Source: Halogeometricum sp. S1BR25-6 (GTDB taxonomy: Archaea; Halobacteriota; Halobacteria; Halobacteriales; Haloferacaceae). Taken from it: DNA of 64,000 bases. The notes beneath the pieces are model-generated. The model searched no databases. It saw nothing but the letters and a program-made list of their open reading frames with translations, and was not told the DNA's origin. The translations under genes and the position numbers were made by a program. Location: NCBI RefSeq assembly GCF_031624495.1, contig NZ_JAMQOP010000004.1, forward strand, positions 186,001 to 250,000, given 5' to 3'. Of the stretch, positions 7,753-16,285 are shown piece by piece (within the stretch, counting starts at the first letter, position 1; every line of letters begins with the position of its first letter).

Positions 7753-8835
7753 TCAGGACGACGGCTCCGCCTCGGCGTAGAAGTTGAACGCCTCCAGCAC
7801 CGGGCGGTCGGTCATCCCGAGAAGGACGGCCTCGTCGTCGGGTTCGTGGTGGTGCGTCGCGTCCGGCGGCACCACGAAGATGTCCCACTGGCCCCACTCC
7901 AGGGCCTCGCTGTCGACGTGCGTCGCCCCCTCGCCCTCGATGACGAAGTACACCTCCGTCGCGTTGTGGAAGTGGGGGTCGGTCGTCTCCTGCAGCAACT
8001 GCGCGCGGAACGACATCGTCGGAAACAGCGGCTCCTTGCCCGTCGCGGGGTTGACGTACGCGAGGCTGTAGCCGTCGTTCGGGTCCGGGTCGTCGTTGTC
8101 CGCTCGCTGGCGGAGCGTCTCCTCCATCTCCTCCCATCCGAAGCGGTACGGGGGCGTCGCCTCGCGGATGCCCTCGAACGGCCCCGGAATCTCCCCGTCC
8201 GATTTCTCGTCGGCGGGGCGGCCGCGACCGTACTGGGAGTCCCAGTAGCCCTGCGTCTTCGTCACCGGTTGGCGTTCGAGTTCGTGGTTCTCGAACACCT
8301 GCTGTTTGTTCATCGAGTCGAGGAACAGGGGGAGGTCGAGGACGTCCAACCACGCCGCCGTCTCGTCGGAGTCGTTGACGTGGTCGTGCCACTCCCACTG
8401 CGGCGTCGTGATGAGGTCGTTGTTCTCCATCGGGAACTCCTCGCCGGAGACAACCGTCTTCATGTCCTCGTTGCCGTCGATGGTGAAGCGGAGGGCGTTC
8501 GCCGAGTGGCGGTGGGCGGGGGCCGTCTCGCCGGGCGACACCGTCTGGACGCCGACGTAGATGGTGTTGGAGATGGCGTTACCGAGACTCCGGTTGATGG
8601 GGACGGCGACGCGCCGCTGGAACCCCGGCGGCAACTCGGCGATGGGGACGTCCGCCTCGATACCGTCGATGGCCTCCTGAATCTCCTCCCAGTGCCAGAT
8701 GCCCGGTTCGGGGTCGTCGATGACGTTCCCGAAGTCGTCTTCGACCTCCCAGAGCGGTCGGAGGCCGTGCTGTTCGAGGATGCTTCGGGTGTCGGAACTC
8801 AGTTCGAGGAGTTCCTCCGGCTCCTTCTGTGCCAT
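7753..8835 (-). CDS. Gentisate 1,2-dioxygenase-like bicupin
   Basis: A 360-residue double-cupin protein. Family knowledge: gentisate 1,2-dioxygenase uses Fe(II) to open gentisate to maleylpyruvate in bacterial and haloarchaeal breakdown of salicylate, 3- and 4-hydroxybenzoate. The N-terminal cupin shows PAHRHSANALRFTIDG (His ligands) and WEWHDHVNDSD. The C-terminal cupin shows DPHFHNATEVYFVIEGEG and DATHHHEPDD. Length and order match the family. A minus-strand TATA-like element near 8859-8865 precedes ATG 8835. The small zinc-ribbon gene upstream is on the same strand. No maleylpyruvate isomerase or hydrolase is seen in this window, so the pathway must be completed elsewhere. Confidence 0.88.
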   Translation of the reverse strand: MAQKEPEELLELSSDTRSILEQHGLRPLWEVEDDFGNVIDDPEPGIWHWEEIQEAIDGIEADVPIAELPPGFQRRVAVPINRSLGNAISNTIYVGVQTVSPGETAPAHRHSANALRFTIDGNEDMKTVVSGEEFPMENNDLITTPQWEWHDHVNDSDETAAWLDVLDLPLFLDSMNKQQVFENHELERQPVTKTQGYWDSQYGRGRPADEKSDGEIPGPFEGIREATPPYRFGWEEMEETLRQRADNDDPDPNDGYSLAYVNPATGKEPLFPTMSFRAQLLQETTDPHFHNATEVYFVIEGEGATHVDSEALEWGQWDIFVVPPDATHHHEPDDEAVLLGMTDRPVLEAFNFYAEAEPSS

Positions 8836-8894
8836 GGTTTATCGTTATATCAGGTTAGACATAAGCGTGATGGATGTGCACGTCCGCCGGTCCG

Positions 8895-9083
8895 TCACGC
8901 CTCGGTGGGCGGCCGGGCCTGCGCGTCGAATATCTCTCCGGCGGGGAAGACTGACCGACAGTCCTCACAGACCATCTGTCGCTGGATGGCGTACTCCCAC
9001 AGTTTCCCGTCGCAGTTCGGGCAGTCGAAGTGCGCCCGCGCGAACGGACTCTCCTCGGCGTACGGGTTCTCGAACTCGGCCAT
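8895..9083 (-). CDS. Small zinc-ribbon protein, 62 aa
   Basis: A short protein with a CPNCDGKLW and CEDCRSVFP pair, a four-Cys zinc ribbon resembling rubredoxin-like folds. It lies 60 bases upstream of the gentisate dioxygenase gene on the same strand, so the two may be co-transcribed. The role is unknown; in this position it could assist the dioxygenase or act independently. Confidence 0.75.
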   Translation of the reverse strand: MAEFENPYAEESPFARAHFDCPNCDGKLWEYAIQRQMVCEDCRSVFPAGEIFDAQARPPTEA

Positions 9084-9139
9084 GTTCGTAGATTCGACGG
9101 CACCTCCAAAAGCGTGTTGTCCGCCGCGCGAGTCGGCTT

Positions 9140-9763
9140 TCAGGGCTTTCCCGCGAAGTCAACGAAGGAGGTGAGTTTCCCGCTCGCGTCCTCGGTTACG
9201 TTCGACCCGTGGAAGAGGAGTCCGACGTCGAACTCGTACGCCGCGAGGCGTTCGAGGTTCTCCTCGGCCGACGCCAGGTCCTCGGTGAACACCGCCGGCG
9301 GCAGCACGAAGTGTCCCGCCGGGATGCCGCGGACGTCGGAGCCGAACACCGCGTCGCCGAGGACGGCCAGCGACCGCGACTCGTCGACCAGCGCGTGGTG
9401 GTCGGAGGTGTGGCCGGGGACGTGGACCGCCGTGAACGGTCCGATTTCGGTCCCGTCGCCGTACCGCTCGTCCGGTCGGAACTCCTCGCAGCGCGTCTGC
9501 TGCGGTACCCACGTCTCCGCGCCGTACCGCTCGGCCAGCGACGCGAACCCGCCCATGTGGTCGCCGTCCCCGTGCGTGAGGACGAGTCGTTCCGGTTCCG
9601 CGCCCACCTCCTCGACCCGTTCGGCGACGGTGTCGGTGGTGTCCTCGAACCCCGCGTCCACGAGCGTCGGCGTCTCCCGGTCGAAGAGGAACACGCGGTA
9701 GCGGCCGCCGTTTCGCTCCGCGACGGTCAGGTCGTACACGTCGTCCGCGACTTCCGTGATCAT
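9140..9763 (-). CDS. MBL-fold metallo-hydrolase
   Basis: A 207-residue metallo-beta-lactamase-fold hydrolase. The metal-binding HGDGDHMGG (His64, Asp66, Asp68, His69; the usual first motif is HxHxDH), HVPGHTSDH, the bridging Asp in LGDAVFG and a late LLFHGSN are all present in order. The family covers glyoxalase II, lactonases and thioesterases, so the substrate is undetermined. Start ATG 9763. It is transcribed divergently from the SLC13 permease with 83 bases between the two starts. Confidence 0.88.
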   Translation of the reverse strand: MITEVADDVYDLTVAERNGGRYRVFLFDRETPTLVDAGFEDTTDTVAERVEEVGAEPERLVLTHGDGDHMGGFASLAERYGAETWVPQQTRCEEFRPDERYGDGTEIGPFTAVHVPGHTSDHHALVDESRSLAVLGDAVFGSDVRGIPAGHFVLPPAVFTEDLASAEENLERLAAYEFDVGLLFHGSNVTEDASGKLTSFVDFAGKP

Positions 9764-9815
9764 GTCAGTCGAACGTCCCGCGAGTGGGAAAGGAGTTGTG
9801 ACGGATGACCAATCG

Positions 9816-9821
9816 TTATAT
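9816..9821 (+). promoter_or_regulatory. TATA box of the SLC13 permease gene
   Basis: TTATAT is centred about 29 bases upstream of ATG 9847, which marks that ATG as a leaderless start and argues against the in-frame start at 9805. Confidence 0.6.
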
Positions 9822-9846
9822 CGCTCGCTCGAAAACCGACGGGCGA

Positions 9847-11319
9847 ATGGCAGACGCCTCCGCCCTCGCCGCCCGCGTCCGCGGGGTCGACGCCTCGTGG
9901 CTCTCCGTCCCCGTCGGCGTCGGCCTCGCGGCTCTCGTCGTCGCGTACGCGCCGCTCTCTCCGGACGCGGCCGCGATGCTCGCCATCACCGCGTTCTGCG
10001 TCTCCCTGTGGGTCGGGACGCCCGTCCCGCCGTGGCTCACCGGACTGGTGGGCATCGGCCTCGTCGGCGTGCGGTTCTCGACGGAACTCGCCCTCGTCGG
10101 GTTCGGGTCGGCGGCGACGTGGCTCGTCGTCCTCGGCATCCTCATCGGCGAGGCGACCCGTCACAGCGGGCTCTCGACGCTCGTCGAGCGGCGCGTGTTC
10201 GACCGAATGCCCGGACACGCCCGCTCGGACCCGACGACCGCGTACCGCTACCTGCTCGGGGCGTTCTCGCTCGTCGCCCTGGCGTTCGTCGTGTTGGTCC
10301 CCTCGGCGCTCGTCAGGGTCCTCATCCTCGGCCCGATTCTGGTGTCCGCCGGCGAGTGTTTCTCCGAGCGCCGGCCGCGAGTCGGCCTGTTCTTGGGACC
10401 CCTGTTCGTGACGTTCTACGGCGCCGCCGGCGTCCTCACCGGGTCGCTCGGCAACATCATCGTCGCAGGCATCGTCGAGTCGACGACCGGCGTCTCGCTC
10501 GGGTGGGTCGAGTGGCTGACGTGGCTCGCGCCCGTGATGTCGCTCGCCCGGTCGGCCGTCGTCGTCGCCGTCGCGTACGTCCTCTATCGCCCGCGGAACT
10601 CCGGGACGGTGTCCGTCGACGCGGGCGCCGCGGACGAGCGTCCGGACGCGAACCCGGACGACGGAGATGCAAGCACGGACGCGACCGACGGCGGGGAGGA
10701 ACCCATCGACGCGAGCGACGCGCGACGGATGCTCGCCTTCCTCTCCGTCGGCGTCGCCGTCTGGGCGACCGACGCGATACACGGTCTCCACCCGGTGTAC
10801 GGCGCTCTCGTCGTCGTCGTCCTCGCCTTCCTCCCCCGCATCGGCGTCGTCGACGTCGACGCCGTCGCGGACGCCGACTTCTCCGTCGTGTTCTTCCTCG
10901 GAGCCGTCTTCGCCATCGCCGAGGGACTCCAACGGACCGACTTCACCGCCGTCGCCGCCGACCGAATCCTCTCTTTGGTCCCCGGCGGCGCGTCGCTCCC
11001 CGTCGTCCTCGCGGCCGTCGCCGTCGCGACGCTGGCGCTCATGTTCGTGATGGAGGGGATGGCGGTGGCGAGCGTGCTCACGCCGGTGTTCATCTCGTTC
11101 GCGCAGGGGGCGGGCGTCCCGATTCTCCCCGTCGCCATGACCGAGAGCGTCGTCCTCCTGTCGTACTTCTTCCCCTACCAGTCGGCCGTCCTCGTCGCCA
11201 TGCTCGGACTCGGAGCGACGGACACCCGCGAACTGGTCCGGATGGCCACCGTCTGTTCGCTCCTCACCCTGCTCGTTCTGCTCCCGGTGCAGATACTCCT
11301 CTTCGCGCTCTTCGTCTGA
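9847..11319 (+). CDS. SLC13/DASS family anion permease
   Basis: A 490-residue membrane protein with roughly 11-12 hydrophobic segments. Two related halves are separated by a charged acidic loop around residues 255-295. The first half carries GSLGNIIVAGIVES at the position where the family has its first substrate/Na+ loop (SNTAT-like). The second half has FFLGAVFAIAEGLQRTDF and ESVVLLSYFFPYQSAVLVA. SLC13 carriers import dicarboxylates, citrate or sulfate; this one has atypical loops, so the substrate is open. Start 9847 is set by the TATA box at 9816-9821. Confidence 0.85.
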   Translation: MADASALAARVRGVDASWLSVPVGVGLAALVVAYAPLSPDAAAMLAITAFCVSLWVGTPVPPWLTGLVGIGLVGVRFSTELALVGFGSAATWLVVLGILIGEATRHSGLSTLVERRVFDRMPGHARSDPTTAYRYLLGAFSLVALAFVVLVPSALVRVLILGPILVSAGECFSERRPRVGLFLGPLFVTFYGAAGVLTGSLGNIIVAGIVESTTGVSLGWVEWLTWLAPVMSLARSAVVVAVAYVLYRPRNSGTVSVDAGAADERPDANPDDGDASTDATDGGEEPIDASDARRMLAFLSVGVAVWATDAIHGLHPVYGALVVVVLAFLPRIGVVDVDAVADADFSVVFFLGAVFAIAEGLQRTDFTAVAADRILSLVPGGASLPVVLAAVAVATLALMFVMEGMAVASVLTPVFISFAQGAGVPILPVAMTESVVLLSYFFPYQSAVLVAMLGLGATDTRELVRMATVCSLLTLLVLLPVQILLFALFV

Positions 11320-11359
11320 CCGGAGGCGGGCGGGGCCGGAATCCTCGCCTCGGCTTCCG

Positions 11360-12928
11360 CTACTCGCTCGTCTGGTCGGTTATCGCGCCGCGCTTTATCT
11401 TCCCGGTGCTCGTCCGCGGGAGCTCCTCCGTCCGAATCGTGTACTCGCGCGGGCGCTTGTAGTTCGCGAGGTCGGTCCGCTCGCGGCAGAACTCGTCGAG
11501 TTCCTCCCCGGTGACGCTTCCGCCCTCAGTGACGACGACGGCGTTGACGACGCGACCCCAGTGGTCGTCGTCGACGCCGAAGACGTACGCCTCCGAGACG
11601 GCGGCGTGCGATTCGAGCGCCTGTTCGACCTCGACCGGGTAGACGTTCTCGCCGCCGCTGACGAACATGTTGTCCACTCGGTCGACGATGTAGAGGTAGC
11701 CCTCCTCGTCGATGCGCGCCACGTCGCGCGTCCGGAGCCACTTCCCGTCCTCCCCGCTCGCGGGGTCCTCGAAGTAGGACTTCGCCTCCGCCTCGGGGTT
11801 GTCGATGTAGCCGTCCGAACAGCCCGGACTGCGGGCGATTATCTCCCCCTCCTCGCCGGCGTCGACCGTCGCCTCGGGGTCGGGATGCTCCGTCACCGGC
11901 ACCGGTTCGACGACGCGAATCTCGTAGGTGTGCGCCTCCTTCCCGACGGTCCCCGGCCGCTCGTGTTGGTCCTCGGGGAGCGAGAACGTGAGGTTCGGCC
12001 CCGCCTCGGTCATCCCGTAGGTGTTGTACACCCGGTCGGTGACGTGCTCGCTCATCCGCTCGACGAGGCGTTCGCTGACGACGGAGCCGCCGGTCCGGAC
12101 GTACTCCAGCGAACTCGTGTCGCACTCCAGCGACTGCTGGGCGTCGACGACGGCGTTCAACTGCGTCGGCACGGCCAGCAGACCCGTCGCCTCCAGTTTC
12201 TCGACCTGTTCGAGCAGGCCTGCCGGGTCGAAGTCGGAGTGGAGGACGACGGTGGCGCCGGCGAGGAAGTGCGGATAGATCCACGCGTCCGAGGAGACCA
12301 TGTGGTACCACGGCGTCGCGACGATGCCGGCGTCGGTCCGGTCGATACCGTGCTCCATGACGCCCTGAATCGCGCCGTACCACAACTGTTCGCCGTCGAA
12401 CGGCACCGCCTTGGGCCGACTGGTCGTCCCGCTGGTGAAGAAGATGGAGCACTCCCCGTCGGCCGGCGGCGCCCCGTCGAGCGTCGGGGGCGCCTCCGCC
12501 AGTACCTCCTCGTAGGACTCGACGCCCGCCGCGTCGACGTCGGCGTCGCCGACGTGGATGGCCGCCTCGAAGTCGCGCCGGGCTAGCACTTCCTCGGCCG
12601 TCTCGCGGTTGTCGTCGTCGAAGACGAACCCCGTCGCGTCCACCGACTCGCACATGCGGACGAACTCCTCGGCCTCGCCCCGGAACGGGAGTTGAGCCGT
12701 CGCGGCGCCGCGCTTGTGGCCCGTCACCATCGTTTCGATGGCGGCCGGGGAGTTACCGCCGAGCACCGCGCAGCGGCCGTCCCCCAGTCGCGCCGTGAGC
12801 GCGTTCGCGAGGCGGGTGCTCCGGTCGTCCAGTTCCGCGTACGTGAACGTCCGTCCGTCCTCGGCGACGAGCGCCGTCTCGCCCCCGTGACACCGGACGG
12901 TTCGCCGGAAAGCGTCGAAGAATCTCAT
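11360..12928 (-). CDS. AMP-dependent acyl-CoA synthetase / CoA ligase (class I adenylate-forming)
   Basis: A 522-residue ANL-superfamily enzyme that activates a carboxylic acid as the acyl-AMP and transfers it to CoA. Visible motifs in order are the phosphate loop IFFTSGTTSRPKAVP, the aromatic/substrate helix YHMVSSDAWIYPHF, YNTYGMTEAGPN, RTRDVARIDEEGYLYIVDR, the hinge DRVDNMFVSGGENVYP and the C-terminal catalytic Lys in TSTGKIKRG. The substrate cannot be read from sequence. Its closeness to a gentisate dioxygenase makes an aromatic acid (benzoate or hydroxybenzoate type) worth testing. ATG 12928 (MRFFDAFRRT) gives the standard family start; the in-frame start at 12946 only adds six residues. 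Confidence 0.9.
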   Translation of the reverse strand: MRFFDAFRRTVRCHGGETALVAEDGRTFTYAELDDRSTRLANALTARLGDGRCAVLGGNSPAAIETMVTGHKRGAATAQLPFRGEAEEFVRMCESVDATGFVFDDDNRETAEEVLARRDFEAAIHVGDADVDAAGVESYEEVLAEAPPTLDGAPPADGECSIFFTSGTTSRPKAVPFDGEQLWYGAIQGVMEHGIDRTDAGIVATPWYHMVSSDAWIYPHFLAGATVVLHSDFDPAGLLEQVEKLEATGLLAVPTQLNAVVDAQQSLECDTSSLEYVRTGGSVVSERLVERMSEHVTDRVYNTYGMTEAGPNLTFSLPEDQHERPGTVGKEAHTYEIRVVEPVPVTEHPDPEATVDAGEEGEIIARSPGCSDGYIDNPEAEAKSYFEDPASGEDGKWLRTRDVARIDEEGYLYIVDRVDNMFVSGGENVYPVEVEQALESHAAVSEAYVFGVDDDHWGRVVNAVVVTEGGSVTGEELDEFCRERTDLANYKRPREYTIRTEELPRTSTGKIKRGAITDQTSE

Positions 12929-13060
12929 GCTGACAGTCAGTACCAACCCCTATTCGATAGTTATTAATCCTTATGGTAGGCGACGCGGCCGACCGGGTGC
13001 GAACCGCGCGCTCGACGCGCGAACGGGTGGAACTTTACCGCTCGGCGGCGGCGACCCGGT

Positions 13061-13924
13061 ATGGACGCGGCGCAGACCACCGGACCGCGCGCGCTGGCGA
13101 CGCAGGTGAAGCCGCCGTTCATGGCGCCCGCCGTCGGGACGGCCCTGTTCGGCGCGCTTCTCGCACCGTCCGTCTCGCCGGTCGCCCTCTGCCTTCACGT
13201 CGTCTGCGTCGCCTCGGCGCTGTACGTCGCCCACCTCCGCGACGAGTTCGTCGACGCCCACGTCCGCGGCGAGGACGACCCGCGCGTCGCCGCGTCGCTC
13301 CTCCGTCCGGCCATCACGGTGACCGCCTTCGTCTCACTCGTGGCGTGCGCCGCGCTCTCGGTCGTCGCCGGTCCCCTCGCGGCCGCATTCGCTCTCCTCC
13401 CACTGCTCCTCGGGTACGTCCACGCCTCCCACCTCGACGCGCGCACGGTCGCGGGCAGCCTCGACTATCCGGTCGCCGTCGGACTCGTCCTCGCGGGCGG
13501 CTACGTCGCTCAGACCGGGCGGGTCCCCCCGTGGCTGGCGTGGCCGTCCCTCTCGTTCGTCGCTCTCCTGACGGGGGCGAACGTCTCCTTGGACCGACTG
13601 GACCGCTCGTTCGACCGACGTATCGGCAAGCGGACGGTGCCCGTCGTCCTCGGGGATGCCCGCGCCGCCCGCGTCGCCGCCGGATTCGTCGCCCTCTCGG
13701 GGGTTGTCGTCCTCGCCGCCGTCGCCTCGGGGGCGCTCCCCCTCCCTGCCGCCGTCGCCGCGGCGTTCCCGTTCGCCGCCGCGGTTCTCTGCGTTCGGGC
13801 GCCGCCGGAACGAGCGGTCCGCGTCCAGATGGTCGCCGCCTACCCGTTCGCCGCGACGCTCTACGCCGCGACGTGCTTCGGCGTCACCTGCGTCCTCGCG
13901 CGCGCCGCCGGCGTCGCCCCGTGA
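13061..13924 (+). CDS. UbiA family prenyltransferase
   Basis: A 287-residue membrane protein of about eight helices. UbiA enzymes transfer prenyl groups to aromatic, lipid or carotenoid acceptors using Mg2+ held by two Asp-rich loops. Here loop 1 reads HLRDEFVDAHVRGEDD and loop 2 reads DRLDRSFDRRIGKRTVPVVL. It is clearly paralogous to the N-terminal half of the fusion at 21201-22376, sharing the AHxxDxxVDxHVRGEDD block. A CTTTACC element at 13033-13039 lies about 26 bases before ATG 13061. The substrate is unknown; candidates are lycopene elongation or quinone/lipid prenylation. Confidence 0.88.
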   Translation: MDAAQTTGPRALATQVKPPFMAPAVGTALFGALLAPSVSPVALCLHVVCVASALYVAHLRDEFVDAHVRGEDDPRVAASLLRPAITVTAFVSLVACAALSVVAGPLAAAFALLPLLLGYVHASHLDARTVAGSLDYPVAVGLVLAGGYVAQTGRVPPWLAWPSLSFVALLTGANVSLDRLDRSFDRRIGKRTVPVVLGDARAARVAAGFVALSGVVVLAAVASGALPLPAAVAAAFPFAAAVLCVRAPPERAVRVQMVAAYPFAATLYAATCFGVTCVLARAAGVAP

Positions 13925-13933
13925 GAGGCGCGT

Positions 13934-14701
13934 TCAGCGGTAGGTGAGACTGAGTTGCACGTCGTTGGCGGCGGCGGAGAGTCGGTCCGCTAGTTCCCCT
14001 TCGCACCGCTCGCGCGGGAGTCGGTGGGCCGGTCCGGCGACGGCGAGCGACCCAACCACGGACCCCTCCGAGACGAGGGGGACGGCGACGGCGTGGATGC
14101 CGCTCAGGTCCTCGCCGAAGTTGAGCGCGTAACCGCGTTCGCGGGCCTCCGCCAACTCCTCGTCCAAGCGCTCCCGGTCGGTCACCGTCGCCTCCGTCTG
14201 CGCCGGCAGGCCGCGTCGCGCCAGAATCTCGTCGACCTCCTGCTCGGGAAGGTGCGCGAGAATCGCCTTTCCGCCGGAGTTCGAGTGCATGTACTTCCAC
14301 GACCCGATGAGCGAATTGACGTTGATGTCCACTCCCTCCGAGCGCCCGTCGAGGTAGATGACGCGCCCGTTCTCGTGCGCCATCAGCCACGCCGTCTCGC
14401 CCGTGTCGTCCGCGACGTCTTGGAGAACCGGCAGCGCGGCGTCGTACACTGCGCGCCGGGCCCGGACGTGGTGCCCGTAGTTGAAGAACTCCAGTCCGAG
14501 GTGGTACTCCCCGTCTCGCTTCACCACGAACCCCCGGTCGCGCATCGTCGAGAGGTGTCCGTGGACGGTGCTCTTCGCGCGACCCGTCGCCGCCGCCAAC
14601 TCCGTCACGCCCGCGCCGTCCGCCTCGCGGATGTGTTCTACGAGGTCGAACAGCGTCTCGTCCGACTTGATGCCGCCTCCTTCGGGAGTATCCGAAGCCA
14701 T
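13934..14701 (-). CDS. IclR family transcriptional regulator
   Basis: A 255-residue regulator. An N-terminal winged helix (LFDLVEHIREADGAGVTELA, then RAKSTVHGHLSTM) precedes the IclR effector domain (WLMAHENGRVIYLDG, NSGGKAILAHLPE, GYALNFGEDLSGIHAVAVPL, GSLAVAGPAHR). ATG 14701 (MASDTPEGGG) gives family length. IclR proteins in haloarchaea often control neighbouring sugar or aromatic catabolic genes. On the same strand upstream lie the Gfo/Idh/MocA, isomerase and epimerase genes, which makes those plausible targets. The gene is convergent with the UbiA gene, with 9 bases between stops. Confidence 0.9.
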   Translation of the reverse strand: MASDTPEGGGIKSDETLFDLVEHIREADGAGVTELAAATGRAKSTVHGHLSTMRDRGFVVKRDGEYHLGLEFFNYGHHVRARRAVYDAALPVLQDVADDTGETAWLMAHENGRVIYLDGRSEGVDINVNSLIGSWKYMHSNSGGKAILAHLPEQEVDEILARRGLPAQTEATVTDRERLDEELAEARERGYALNFGEDLSGIHAVAVPLVSEGSVVGSLAVAGPAHRLPRERCEGELADRLSAAANDVQLSLTYR

Positions 14702-15095
14702 ACCTCTCACAGCGTTCGGGAGGCTCCTAACGTTTGCGCCGGGTCGTCGCCCGCGGGTCGACACTCCCGAACGACCGGCGGCCGTCGAGAAATCGTCGCA
14801 ACCCGTTGCCGGTGCCGAGAGTAAACGGATGCTTCGGGCCATCTCGCTCGTTCCTTCTCATCGAACATCGTTAGGAGAGGCGAGCGAAGCATTACGCCCG
14901 TAGTTCCGTCAGTCAATGGCGACGGGAGACGTACCGTCGCACTCGCGGTTCGAACGAGGCGTTTCTTCCGAACCGAACGCACGAATCGAAGGCCCGAGCG
15001 GTCGATATCGTTCGATGTCGCCGAACAAGATTCCGGCAGTTTCGATTCCCGCGTTCACGGGGACGTGCGCGAAGGTCGACCGACCCCTCTCTTCT
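14702..15095. other. Intergenic region upstream of the IclR gene
   Basis: No gene is supported in these 394 bases. It should contain the IclR promoter. A long-range inverted repeat is present: ATGCTTCG at 14829-14836 and CGAAGCAT at 14885-14892, with additional CTCGCTCG/CGAGCG complementarity inside. It could be an operator or part of the 3' region of the Gfo gene. Confidence 0.4.
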
Positions 15096-16193
15096 CTACT
15101 CGTCGGGGGATTCGGGGGTGAGTTCGCCCGACTCGACGAGGGCTTCGAGCGGGTTGTCGCTCAGGTCGAGCGGGAGGTCGACGCGGCTACGGGTGCGCAC
15201 CGACTCGTAGCCGGCGAACAGTATCTCCGCGGTGTTGAGGCCCCGTCTGCCGCTCAACTCCGGTTCGCGCCCTTCGTCGAGGGCGTCTGCGACCTCCGCG
15301 ACCGCGCGGTCGTGGAACTGCGACCCGAATCGACCCTTCTCCTGTCCGCTGTGGTGGAGCGTCTCGGAGCCGACGTCTATTTTCGTTCGCTCGCCGCCGC
15401 GTTCCAGTTCGAGCATCGGTCCGTCCTCGACGTCGATACGAATCGCTCCCTCGTCGCCCCGGATGAGGAACGCAGCCCCGACAAAATCCGCCCCCGGTCC
15501 GGTCGAGACGACGCCGTAGACACCGTTCTCGTAGCGCCACTGCGCCCACATCTGGTTCTCCTGGTGGGAGCCGAACCGCACGTCCTCCTCGCGGTAGTCG
15601 AGGCCCGCGAGGACCCAGTCGGCGGTGTACTCGTCGTTGAACATGCACGCGAGGTCGACGGAGTGAGCACCGGTGTCGTAGAAGTCCCCCCATCCGATTT
15701 CGATGCGTTCGAGCGACCCGATTTCACCCTCGTCGATGAGTCGCTTAGCCTCCGTGAACGGTTTCCCGAAGCGACGCTGCCGGTTGAACGTCAACTGCAC
15801 GTCGCGCCGCCAACACTCCTGCACCATCGTCCGGGCGTCCTCCCACGTGTCGGCCATCGGCTTCTCGCAGTGGATGGCCTCCACGACGCCGCTCCGAGCA
15901 CACGTGACGACCACGGGCCGGTGGATGGCCGGCGGGACGCAGACGCTCACGATGTCGGGTTCGGCCGTGGCGAGCATCTCCTCGTAGTCGGTGTAGACGC
16001 TCTCCTCGTCGAGGTCGAAGTGGTTTCCGAACGCTCGGCCGTTCTCTTCGACGATGTCGGCGGCGGCGACCAACTCGAACCGGTCGTCGGTCGCGTACGC
16101 TTCGGCGTGTCGATAGCCCATAGCGAACCCCTCGACCGTAGGGTTGCTCGGGTCGGGACCGGTTCCGATGACCGCAACAGTGTAGGTGCTCAT
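15096..16193 (-). CDS. Gfo/Idh/MocA family oxidoreductase
   Basis: A 365-residue NAD(P)-dependent sugar or inositol dehydrogenase-like protein. The Rossmann motif is VAVIGTGPDPSNPTVEG (longer loop than the usual GxGxxG), followed by AAADIVEE at strand 2, the family signature HCEKPMADTWEDA with catalytic Lys, and the C-terminal substrate domain (GVWGDFYDTGAHSVDLAC-like segment with conserved Asp/His). It is the last gene of a same-strand run with the isomerase (start 17020) and the AGE epimerase (start 18369). Acting as the oxidoreductase step of a sugar or polyol pathway is inferred from that company. Confidence 0.9.
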   Translation of the reverse strand: MSTYTVAVIGTGPDPSNPTVEGFAMGYRHAEAYATDDRFELVAAADIVEENGRAFGNHFDLDEESVYTDYEEMLATAEPDIVSVCVPPAIHRPVVVTCARSGVVEAIHCEKPMADTWEDARTMVQECWRRDVQLTFNRQRRFGKPFTEAKRLIDEGEIGSLERIEIGWGDFYDTGAHSVDLACMFNDEYTADWVLAGLDYREEDVRFGSHQENQMWAQWRYENGVYGVVSTGPGADFVGAAFLIRGDEGAIRIDVEDGPMLELERGGERTKIDVGSETLHHSGQEKGRFGSQFHDRAVAEVADALDEGREPELSGRRGLNTAEILFAGYESVRTRSRVDLPLDLSDNPLEALVESGELTPESPDE

Positions 16194-16285
16194 CTATCTA
16201 CTACGGTCTGCGGGAACCACCGGCATAGTGGTTTCGCCTCGCGGACCCGCCGACGGCCGGACAGCGTGCGTCCCCGCGGTAACCC

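Noticed and set aside
9756-11462. 568-codon frame overlapping the SLC13 permease
   Set aside because: Arg/Pro-rich shifted frame of the permease gene; the permease frame has all hydrophobic helices and a TATA box at the right distance.
14829-14892. Inverted repeat upstream of the IclR gene as a structured RNA
   Set aside because: The arms are only 8 bases with a 48-base spacer; this is too weak to call and is only mentioned in the intergenic entry.
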